DNA of 11,380 nt. Origin: Clostridia bacterium (GTDB taxonomy: Bacteria > Bacillota > Clostridia > Lachnospirales > Cellulosilyticaceae). Of this stretch, positions 5,915 through 11,380 are shown one piece after another. A program made the translations under genes and the position numbers. The notes below the pieces were generated by a model, which was not told where the DNA came from, did not search any database, and saw only the letters and a program-made list of their open reading frames with translations. Location of the stretch: contig JAQSYC010000096.1 in NCBI GenBank assembly GCA_029256345.1, positions 1 through 11,380 on the forward strand. Direction: 5' to 3'. The first letter of the stretch is position 1. Every line of letters begins with the position of its first letter.

Positions 5915-6415
5915 ATGGAAAATTTTATTAATCACCTCAAATCCGTTCCAAGTCTTCTAAATACTACATTTATAAGATTATATTTACTCATATTTTATAT
6001 TCTTAATGCCATCTATTTAACCGCAGAGCTTTATAAGTTTAGATTACGTGAATTATTCTTATCAAATGAAGAACAAAACAAGATATATTTTACGGAAATC
6101 TTGAATCTTTCCAATATAACAACTACTCTAGAATCTCTTATATTTATAATCAACCTTACCTTTTTAATTGCAAGTCTCATTAAAGACAGATATAGAATTC
6201 AACAAAGCATAAATATAACCAAATACTTTATTACAAATGTCATCTGTGTATGCTCCATTATCATCATGGGCTTGATACTTTCTGCCCTATTTTCAGTATC
6301 TGCCGGCAACCTTTTTCAACAGGTTATTTATATTTTCTTCATCACAGTCATACTCCTTGTTCGTTTTATAATTATTACAGCTTATAAGTTTTTGATCTCT
6401 AAAACTATGACCTAA
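5915..6415 (+). CDS. Four-helix integral membrane protein, function unknown
   Basis: The protein has 166 residues with four predicted membrane helices: about 19-39, 72-90, 104-126 and 135-158. Between the first two is a polar loop with KFRLRELFLSNEEQNKIYF, and between the second and third a basic stretch KDRYRIQQ that should face the cytoplasm. No catalytic or transport motif is recognised, and there is no signal peptide apart from the first helix. The start has AAAGGAG and a promoter directly upstream. The gene is single, with no partner on its strand. Base composition is very low in GC, as in the neighbouring remnant and XhlA-like gene, which fits an accessory segment. No terminator is evident in the 87 bp after the stop. 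Confidence 0.7.
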   Translation: MENFINHLKSVPSLLNTTFIRLYLLIFYILNAIYLTAELYKFRLRELFLSNEEQNKIYFTEILNLSNITTTLESLIFIINLTFLIASLIKDRYRIQQSINITKYFITNVICVCSIIIMGLILSALFSVSAGNLFQQVIYIFFITVILLVRFIIITAYKFLISKTMT

Positions 6416-6502
6416 CTTTGTTCCATAAAAATATTGTCCACTCTATCCCTTAAGCCGTTATTTTCATATCATTAGGTTGTTCTACTGATGTTTTTTATCT
6501 TT

Positions 6503-7270
6503 CTATTCATGTTCTACTAACCGTTCCATCTCATATTGTATTTCAGTGACTCTATCTCTAATATATTCAAGGGCTTTAATATTTTTAAGAGAACTGACAG
6601 AATGGCTTGACAATTTCCCCATTTCATCAGCAACAACACCAAAGCCTTTGCCATGTACTCCAGCTCTTGCCGCTTCAATAGATGCATTCAAACCAAGCAT
6701 TTTTGTTTGATTACCAATTGCTTGAACTGTTTTAAGTATATTATCAGTATCTTTTAGACATTTTTCTGCATTATCTGTCATTTCTTCAATATGTTGAGAA
6801 TAACTAAAGTTTTCCTTGCTCCTTGTAGCGATCTGGTCCATTGCCACTGATATTTCTTCAATTTCTCCCGTTATCTTTTCAAGAACCTTTTGCTTTGTTG
6901 CAGCAGAAAGAAATTTAGCATATTCTTCCCTAACAATAATAGCCGCCAGCTGTTGAAGTGGCTTCATCATTTCAGGATCGCCGGTAAGTCCAATACAGCC
7001 AATCTTTTCACCTTTGTATACCACAGCCCCATTATAGCCTGAGACTGCTCCTTTGAGTTTTTGTGCCGTCTCTGCACTGACCGCAAGTTCATATACCTCT
7101 CCCTTCATAATTTTCTTGGCACCTTCATGGATTGTATGGAGCCTTTCTGGCTGCATCGTTGCAATGATAATCCCTTCATGGTTCATAAAATTAACATTTT
7201 TCCCAGTAACATTATGAAGCATAATAACTATTTTTTCAGCAAGCGCAATTGGAAATACTTCTGTATTCAT
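6503..7270 (-). CDS. Soluble chemoreceptor-like protein with sugar-diacid sensor domain
   Basis: This 255-residue protein has no membrane helix. Residues 5-118 are a putative sugar-diacid recognition domain (Diacid_rec type), with VNFMNHEGIIIATMQPERL (26-44) and a YKGEKIGCIGLTGDPE segment (85-100). Residues about 120-182 are coiled coil. Residues 184-221 are the signalling tip of methyl-accepting chemotaxis proteins, AIGNQTKMLGLNASIEAARAG onward to VVADEMGKLS. Only about 34 residues follow the tip, so the hairpin is much shorter than in standard receptors. It should sit in the cytoplasm and pass ligand state to CheA/CheW, or act through another partner. The start has AAAGGAA. It lies 161 bp downstream of gntP on the same strand; a TATAAT at 7312-7307 could give it its own promoter, but no good -35 is present. 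Confidence 0.87.
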   Translation of the reverse strand: MNTEVFPIALAEKIVIMLHNVTGKNVNFMNHEGIIIATMQPERLHTIHEGAKKIMKGEVYELAVSAETAQKLKGAVSGYNGAVVYKGEKIGCIGLTGDPEMMKPLQQLAAIIVREEYAKFLSAATKQKVLEKITGEIEEISVAMDQIATRSKENFSYSQHIEEMTDNAEKCLKDTDNILKTVQAIGNQTKMLGLNASIEAARAGVHGKGFGVVADEMGKLSSHSVSSLKNIKALEYIRDRVTEIQYEMERLVEHE

Positions 7271-7377
7271 AATAATTATTCCTTTCCCAAATTTTTTTCT
7301 CTTTTAATTATAAAAATTTCTTCACCCAACCAAAGAGAAGATTGCTATTATTCCTGTCTTAACCTTTTATTCAACGA

Positions 7378-7404
7378 ATGGGACAGTAAATTTTACCGTC
7401 CCAT
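7378..7404 (-). other. Stem-loop between gntP and the chemoreceptor gene
   Basis: Read on the minus strand, ATGGGACGGT and ACTGTCCCAT pair over 10 bp (one G-U) around AAAATTT, which can itself close partly. No U-tract follows on the minus strand; the A/T run lies before the stem. It is therefore not a typical terminator and may instead stabilise or process the gntP transcript while allowing lower read-through into the receptor gene. Confidence 0.45.
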
Positions 7405-7431
7405 AAAAATATTATATTTAATTAAAATTTA

Positions 7432-8826
7432 TTAACCTAATACTAATGATAAAAGGAATACTTCTAGTATAGTAGCCAATCCAAGTATAAGTGTCATTAC
7501 AGTATGTGTTTTATATCCTTTTGCAGGAGACATCTCACCAAAGTTTGTTACTACCCAGAAATAGCTGTCATTAGCATGGGAAATTGTCATTGCTCCTGCG
7601 CCTATAGCCATAACGGTAAGTACAGATAAAATTGGGGTATTAAGTCCAAGTGCAGGCAGCATAGGTGCTAAAATGCCCGCAGTTGTTGTAATAGCTACCG
7701 TAGAAGAACCTTGTGCTGTTTTTAATATGGCTGCTAATAGGAATGGGAAGAAAATACCTATTACTTGGAAAACGCTGGCATTGTCTGTAATAAAGGTAAC
7801 GAGACCAGATACTGCAATGACTTTACCCAAAACTCCGCCTGAAGCCGTTACAAACAAAATAGGTCCAACAACTTTTAAGGTTTCATTAGTCATATCATAA
7901 AATTCATTCATTCTTTTAGCAGAAGCTAGTGTTATAATACCAAAGATCGTACCAACAGCTAAGGCAATAATGGGTGTCCCTAAAAATGCTAATACACTCC
8001 CTAAATTACCTGTTATTTTCATCATAGAAGCTACAGAAGCTATTCCCATTAATAAAATGGGGACAACAATTGGGGAAAGTGATTTGAAAGCACTGGGTAG
8101 TTTACCGTAGGCCTTTACTAAATCATCATAAGATTGAACCACCTCATGACTATTTTCTGTTTCGTCATCTGATTTAACTATTTTGCCAATATATTTTGCA
8201 TAAAATAATCCTGCAATAAGAGGAAAGATAGAACACAGAGTGCCTAAACCAATTACCAATAGCAGGTTATCCCCTACACCTAAGGTATTTGCTGCTGCAA
8301 TTGGACCTGGAGTAGGCGGAATTAAAACGTGTGATATATATAAACCTGCTGACAAAGCAACTGTCATTGCAACACTGGAAGACCCAGTTCTTTTTACCAT
8401 AGATTTACGAATAGGGTTCAGAATTACAAATCCACTGTCACAAAATACAGGAATAGAAACAATCCAGCCCATTAATAAAACTGCAAGCTCAGGACGTTTT
8501 TTACCGACCAATTTTACAACCATATCGGCAAGCTTCAGCGCCGCTCCTGTCTTTTCTAGAATAGTACCAATGAGTGCTCCAAGAATAATAACAATACCAA
8601 TACTTGTAAATGTACCACTGAATCCAGCTCCTATTACATTTGCCAAACCTTGTGTCTTAACGACTCCGTCGACTTTCACATCAACAAGAGGAATTCCAGC
8701 CGCCAATCCTAATAGCAGGGAGACACTCATAATTGATAAAAATGGATGAATTTTAAATTTAGATATTGCAAGAATCATAACAATGATAGCAATCACAAAA
8801 GCAATAATTAATGATAGTCCTGTCAT
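7432..8826 (-). CDS. gntP: GntP-family sugar-acid:proton symporter
   Basis: The 464-residue protein starts at the ATG at 8826, after GGAGG; a GTG at 8841 would place that site inside the gene. It is hydrophobic throughout, with roughly a dozen membrane segments, the usual size and form of the GntP family. Family landmarks are SIPVFCDSGFVIL, the SHVLIPPTPGPIAAA loop, ILKTAQGSSTVAI and the C-terminal ISHANDSYFWVV. Members import gluconate, glycerate, idonate, fructuronate or D-serine with protons, and the sequence does not separate these. Its upstream neighbour is a CdaR-type regulator and its downstream neighbour a receptor with the same sensor as the regulator, which favours a sugar acid such as glycerate or gluconate. 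No kinase or dehydratase for the substrate is in the window. It has its own promoter and is probably activated by the regulator. Confidence 0.92.
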   Translation of the reverse strand: MTGLSLIIAFVIAIIVMILAISKFKIHPFLSIMSVSLLLGLAAGIPLVDVKVDGVVKTQGLANVIGAGFSGTFTSIGIVIILGALIGTILEKTGAALKLADMVVKLVGKKRPELAVLLMGWIVSIPVFCDSGFVILNPIRKSMVKRTGSSSVAMTVALSAGLYISHVLIPPTPGPIAAANTLGVGDNLLLVIGLGTLCSIFPLIAGLFYAKYIGKIVKSDDETENSHEVVQSYDDLVKAYGKLPSAFKSLSPIVVPILLMGIASVASMMKITGNLGSVLAFLGTPIIALAVGTIFGIITLASAKRMNEFYDMTNETLKVVGPILFVTASGGVLGKVIAVSGLVTFITDNASVFQVIGIFFPFLLAAILKTAQGSSTVAITTTAGILAPMLPALGLNTPILSVLTVMAIGAGAMTISHANDSYFWVVTNFGEMSPAKGYKTHTVMTLILGLATILEVFLLSLVLG

Positions 8827-8879
8827 AATAATAACCTCCACTGTAATATTTTAAAATCGACGTCGTCCATTACTATTCC

Positions 8880-8908
8880 ATTATAAGATTATCCTAATAT
8901 ATAGTCTA
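8880..8908 (-). promoter_or_regulatory. Promoter for gntP
   Basis: On the minus strand there is a -35 TAGACT (8908-8903), a 17-bp spacer and a perfect -10 TATAAT (8885-8880). The -35 is only 4 of 6, as expected for an activated promoter. An 8-bp palindrome CGACGTCG (8858-8865), GC-rich against its surroundings, lies 8-15 bases after the expected start site near 8873 and may be an operator. Confidence 0.6.
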
Positions 8909-8954
8909 TGTTATCGAAACTAAAAAACAGCGTTATTCATTGTTATATTGCCTA

Positions 8955-8985
8955 ATAAAAACAAAATATTACATATCATTTTGTT
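8955..8985 (-). terminator. Intrinsic terminator of the cdaR-type gene
   Basis: On the minus strand AACAAAAT (8985-8978) pairs perfectly with ATTTTGTT (8967-8960) around a 10-nt loop, and the stem runs straight into more T residues (TTTATT). It starts nine bases after the TAG of the regulator gene. It is AT-rich, so probably leaky, but it fits separate transcription of gntP. Confidence 0.6.
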
Positions 8986-8993
8986 GCTTTTTT

Positions 8994-10148
8994 CTAAACC
9001 ACCATTCTGTTATGTACATCCTGATAAAAATGTATTGCATTATAATACAAGGAAGAATACCGAATAGACCTTGGATCATATCCTGTCTTCTCTTTTATCT
9101 TATTCAATTTATATTGTACTGTGTTTTTATGCATGTATAATCGCTCTGCTGTAGATACAATAGAACCCTCTTCTTCATAAAAAACATTCAAAATCCTAAT
9201 CCAATTTTCGATCTCCTTTATACTGCATCCTTTGAAAATGCGCTGGATATATTCAAGTTTGATGTCATTAGACAACTCACTTTGAAAGATTTCCATTGTG
9301 ATGCTTTCATATAAGCGTATTCCCTTTTGTGAGGATCTTAAGGAGGTTTTCAGTGCTTTTTTGGCTTTTATTACACTATTATGGATGTTTAGATACCCTT
9401 CACAGCATGAATCAATACCACAGCAAAATTTAATGGGATATTTTGTTTCAATTTCTTGTCTCATATGCTCAGCCAATTTGATCATATCGTCATTCATACA
9501 ATCTGGCACTGCACAGAGCAGTTCCAATCCACTTTTTAAACACATACTGTTTTTTTCTTTATTGATTATATCCATTATAATTTGTTCTGATGAACCTATC
9601 ATTCGTTGAGTTTCAGATGAGACATTACCATTTGTTTCAAAAAAAGAGATAACCATTACTCTTCTTAGTAATGTTATATCAATTTGCAAGATGTGTCCTC
9701 TTTTAATAAATTGCTGGTTTATATTTTTAGAATCCCCAAGCATCCATTCATCCAAATATCTTTCTTTGATTCTCATATCAATATCGTGTTGTTCCTTATA
9801 ATATTGATCAAGAATTAGAATCTCTGTCATCTTTTTTATAATTTCTCCATATTTTGAAACTTTGTCATAGGGTCCCGTAACACCAATAACTCCAACAATT
9901 TTGTCCTGAAAATTAATTGCTAAATTAATGCCTGAGCGCGCCCCCTGATACTCCATATCATTTTTAACAACCAGCATCTGAAGCCTTTGTTCGACTACCT
10001 CTTTTGCCGCAGCATGGTAACTTCCAATGCGTTCTGGGTCACTGCTTGCAATGATAATGCCCTCCTCATTCATCATATTTATCTTTTCATCAATAATCTT
10101 ACCTATTTCCTGCACGATATATATTGCACTTCTTTTAGATATATACAT
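8994..10148 (-). CDS. CdaR-type sugar-diacid transcriptional regulator
   Basis: This 384-residue cytosolic regulator has three parts. Residues 4-118 are the sugar-diacid recognition domain (INMMNEEGIIIASSDPERI at 23-41; QDKIVGVIGVTGPYD at 81-95). Residues about 150-285 are the middle domain usual in this family, here ending in a KAKKALKTSL helix. The C-terminal PucR/CdaR-type helix-turn-helix is at about 315-372, with STAERLYMHKNTVQYKLNKIKEKTGYDPR. In E. coli CdaR activates uptake and breakdown genes for galactarate, glucarate and glycerate. Here the next gene is a GntP permease, so activation of gntP by a sugar acid is likely. The start ATG has TTGGAG eight bases upstream. The middle part has several Cys residues (Cys242, 243, 248, 249), which is unusual and could be incidental. 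Confidence 0.92.
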   Translation of the reverse strand: MYISKRSAIYIVQEIGKIIDEKINMMNEEGIIIASSDPERIGSYHAAAKEVVEQRLQMLVVKNDMEYQGARSGINLAINFQDKIVGVIGVTGPYDKVSKYGEIIKKMTEILILDQYYKEQHDIDMRIKERYLDEWMLGDSKNINQQFIKRGHILQIDITLLRRVMVISFFETNGNVSSETQRMIGSSEQIIMDIINKEKNSMCLKSGLELLCAVPDCMNDDMIKLAEHMRQEIETKYPIKFCCGIDSCCEGYLNIHNSVIKAKKALKTSLRSSQKGIRLYESITMEIFQSELSNDIKLEYIQRIFKGCSIKEIENWIRILNVFYEEEGSIVSTAERLYMHKNTVQYKLNKIKEKTGYDPRSIRYSSLYYNAIHFYQDVHNRMVV

Positions 10149-10244
10149 AAAATATCTCCAAGTCCCTATTCATTTTATTAACATGCTTTTCCAAATAAAG
10201 TGATTCATAATTTTCCTAAACTAAAGCCTTACTATAAACTATAA

Positions 10245-10264
10245 GCCCCTAAAACTTTAGGGGC
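10245..10264 (-). terminator. Probable terminator after the broken FakA-C-like gene
   Basis: GCCCCTAA (10245-10252) and TTAGGGGC (10257-10264) form an 8-bp GC-rich stem with a 4-nt loop. On the minus strand it is followed by TTATAGTTTATAG, a moderately T-rich tail. It lies about 100 bp past the end of the pseudogene and before the cdaR-type gene, isolating the two. The rest of 10149-10365 holds a small hairpin (ACTCCA/TGGAGT, 10334-10350) and no gene. Confidence 0.5.
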
Positions 10265-10365
10265 CTCTAGTCTAATATCATGATAATCTTTCTAATTTAC
10301 AGCAAACTCTTATTTATTCGATTGTCTTTCATTACTCCAATAAATGGAGTGGTATGAATGGTTAT

Positions 10366-10583
10366 TTACCCTCTAAGGCCATTAGTCTGCCTTTCCATGT
10401 TTTCTACAACAATATCATAAATATCTCCCAGCGTAGTACAATACTCCAGTAATTTCCATGGCGTATTGCCACAGCAAGTAAACTATCTCCTTCAATATTA
10501 TTTGTAATATACTCATTTATTACATCTTCCGAAAGATCATGTCCTTCAATTAATAATTGGGTATCAAATTTGTATTCAATCAT
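10366..10583 (-). pseudogene. Small FakA/YloV C-terminal-like gene, broken by internal deletion and frameshift
   Basis: The first frame starts at the ATG at 10583 behind TAAAGGAG and reads MIEYKFDTQLLIEGHDLSED, then VINEYITNNIEGDSLLAV, then goes off into an unrelated tail to a TAG. The next frame opens at NTPWKLLEYCTTLGDIYDIV and continues to VENMERQTNGLRG and a TAA at 10368-10366. Joined, the parts resemble the C-terminal domain of the fatty-acid kinase FakA/YloV (pattern GDSLLVVGDDELVKVHVHTNEPGKVLEYA...IENMREQ), which in clostridia also occurs as a short stand-alone protein. At the junction about a dozen residues corresponding to the GDDELVKVHVHT part are missing, with a change of frame. 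The start, ribosome binding site and promoter are intact, so it was recently a gene of about 85 residues. The function of the intact form is not known to me; family assignment is from memory. Confidence 0.62.
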
Positions 10584-10650
10584 TATTCATTCTCCTTTAC
10601 TATTTCGCTCCCTACAGATATTACTTCTAGATTAACTTATCTTACCAATA

Positions 10651-10659
10651 ATTATAGCA
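10651..10659 (-). promoter_or_regulatory. Extended -10 promoter of the broken FakA-C-like gene
   Basis: On the minus strand TGCTATAAT (10659-10651) is an extended -10 with a perfect TATAAT. The -35 region is poor. It lies about 70 bp before the pseudogene start. Confidence 0.5.
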
Positions 10660-10732
10660 CTAATCTATTAAAAGTTATATTATTGTTAATTCCAATCAGT
10701 GACCTCCCCTATCCCGACTATTAATTCCACGC

Positions 10733-10765
10733 AAAAAAAGGCACCATATTTGGGGAATATGGTGC
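10733..10765 (-). terminator. Strong intrinsic terminator, minus strand
   Basis: GCACCATATT (10741-10750) and AATATGGTGC (10756-10765) form a perfect 10-bp stem with a 5-nt loop. On the minus strand it is followed by CTTTTTTTGC (seven T, 10739-10733). This is the clearest terminator in the window. It stops transcription coming from the right, although the nearest gene on that strand ends some 330 bp away. Confidence 0.88.
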
Positions 10766-10807
10766 TAAAATAGAGTTTTGTAAGGGTTTGCTATTTAGAG
10801 TTAATTA

Positions 10808-10901
10808 TTGTTACTTTAGTTATATTGTGTTTAGGGGAGTATAGATCTATGTAAATATCGTTACATCTATCTATTTGGGGTTTAGGGGAATAAAGTAACA
10901 A
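10808..10901. mobile_element. MITE-like 94-bp element with terminal inverted repeats
   Basis: TTGTTACTTTA (10808-10818) and TAAAGTAACAA (10891-10901) are perfect 11-bp inverted repeats. Directly outside each end stands the same 5-mer AATTA (10803-10807 and 10902-10906), which looks like a target-site duplication. Inside, the 9-mer TTTAGGGGA occurs twice as a direct repeat (10830-10838 and 10881-10889), and the centre is an imperfect palindrome with ATGTAA/TTACAT (10849-10854 and 10861-10866). No coding region is present. These are the marks of a non-autonomous miniature transposable element. In such AT-rich DNA a 5-bp match is not rare, so the call rests mainly on the 11-bp repeats and nested structure. 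Confidence 0.45.
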
Positions 10902-10921
10902 AATTATCCCTTGTAATCAAC

Positions 10922-10941
10922 TATAATGACGTGTCATTATA
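10922..10941. repeat. 20-bp near-perfect palindrome, possible operator
   Basis: TATAATGAC (10922-10930) and GTCATTATA (10933-10941) are perfect 9-bp inverted repeats with two bases between. TGTCAT of the right arm recurs at 10952-10957 and 10995-11000 in the same orientation. The arms are too close for a good RNA hairpin, so a dimeric protein site is more likely. No gene starts nearby in an obvious way. The rest of 10584-11094, apart from the promoter, terminator and element listed separately, shows nothing I can assign. Confidence 0.4.
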
Positions 10942-11094
10942 TAGAATTACATGTCATCTCTCGATACATGTAAACGATTACTTTTTCCGTTCAATGTCAT
11001 AATATCACTTATTTTTGTATTTTTCTTTAACAAAATGTAAATTTTTTATGAACAAACAGAGAAATTTGTTGTATCTTACCGAAATATAGGGTGT

Positions 11095-11380
11095 TTATTC
11101 TTGCTCTAATAGAGTTAAAATTTCAGCAGTCTTCTCTGGGTATTTCTTAGTCAAACGCGCCTTTGTCATATTGGATTTGATGATTTTATCGATAGATAAA
11201 TCTTTGACCTCTCCATACTTTTTAAACAGTTCAAAACCCTCTTCTGGTAAAAATGCCGCAAAAACACTTAAAGCATACTGCAAACCTTTTTCTAAAACTC
11301 TAAAATCCTCTTTTTTTCTGGCTTCCTTATCTAACGCCAAAATACTCTCTAATATCCGATCACTGATTTCAAGACTAAAT
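11095..11380 (-). CDS. Unrecognised protein, C-terminal part (5' end outside window)
   Basis: The reading frame is open from the right edge to the TAA at 11097-11095, giving 94 codons without a stop. A TTG at 11340 can be read as a start, but the frame continues upstream as FSLEISDRILESILALDKEA with no ribosome binding site before the TTG, so the gene most likely begins outside the window. The visible part is charged and mostly helical (LEKGLQYALSVFAAFLPEEG, then FELFKKYGEVKDLSIDKIIK), with no membrane helix, signal peptide or known catalytic motif. I do not recognise the family. No terminator is seen straight after the stop; the strong one on this strand lies about 330 bp further on. Confidence 0.6.
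   Translation of the reverse strand, partial: FSLEISDRILESILALDKEARKKEDFRVLEKGLQYALSVFAAFLPEEGFELFKKYGEVKDLSIDKIIKSNMTKARLTKKYPEKTAEILTLLEQE

Noticed and set aside
8922..8940. Catabolite-repression (cre) site upstream of gntP, TGAATAACGCTGTTTT on the minus strand
   Set aside because: The central CG is one base out of register with the cre consensus, and the right half does not mirror the left.
9001..10148. Regulator as a two-component or GGDEF signalling protein
   Set aside because: The middle domain lacks a GGDEF active-site motif and there is no receiver or kinase domain. The N- and C-terminal domains are those of CdaR-type regulators.
10947..11000. 17-codon minus-strand reading frame starting MTLNGKSNRLHV after an extended -10-like TGATATTAT
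   Set aside because: It has no ribosome binding site, is very short, and its start codon overlaps the -10-like element. There is not enough to call a gene.

Overview
The window is AT-rich, with tightly packed genes, strong AGGAGG-type ribosome binding sites, frequent GTG starts and Gram-positive style promoters. The protein families (CbiM, WbpA-like dehydrogenase, GntP, CdaR, a soluble chemoreceptor, a FakA-like fragment) suggest a low-GC Firmicute, probably an anaerobic member of the Clostridia. The genus cannot be fixed from this sequence.

Layout, left to right. (1) 1-685: the 5' part of a CbiM-type cobalt/nickel ECF transporter gene on the minus strand, with its own promoter and a roughly 125-nt structured leader. 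(2) 685-3133: a minus-strand pair made of a WbpA-like UDP-N-acetylglucosamine 6-dehydrogenase followed by a GT-B glycosyltransferase. Together they could make and transfer an acidic amino sugar. (3) 3303-5281: a plus-strand unit under one promoter with a palindromic operator, encoding a TetR regulator, a CDP-alcohol phosphatidyltransferase, a 66-residue two-helix membrane protein and a short flavodoxin, closed by a stem-loop that can serve both strands. (4) 5294-6415: an orphan XhlA-like phage-lysis protein on the minus strand, preceded by a coding-like remnant with no start, and then a four-helix membrane protein of unknown function on the plus strand. (5) 6503-10148: a minus-strand sugar-acid module with a CdaR-type regulator, a GntP-family permease and a soluble chemoreceptor-like protein. 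The regulator and the receptor carry the same N-terminal sensor domain. (6) 10149-11380: an accessory-looking stretch with a FakA-C-like small gene broken by an internal deletion and frameshift, two terminators, a 94-bp MITE-like element with 11-bp terminal inverted repeats and 5-bp flanking duplications, a 20-bp near-perfect palindrome, and the 3' end of an unrecognised gene.

The best candidates for something new are the TetR / CDP-alcohol transferase / small membrane protein / flavodoxin operon with its clear operator, the sugar-acid module in which gene control and a soluble chemoreceptor appear to read the same ligand, and the small mobile-element candidate. No complete defence system, CRISPR array, rRNA or tRNA was seen.
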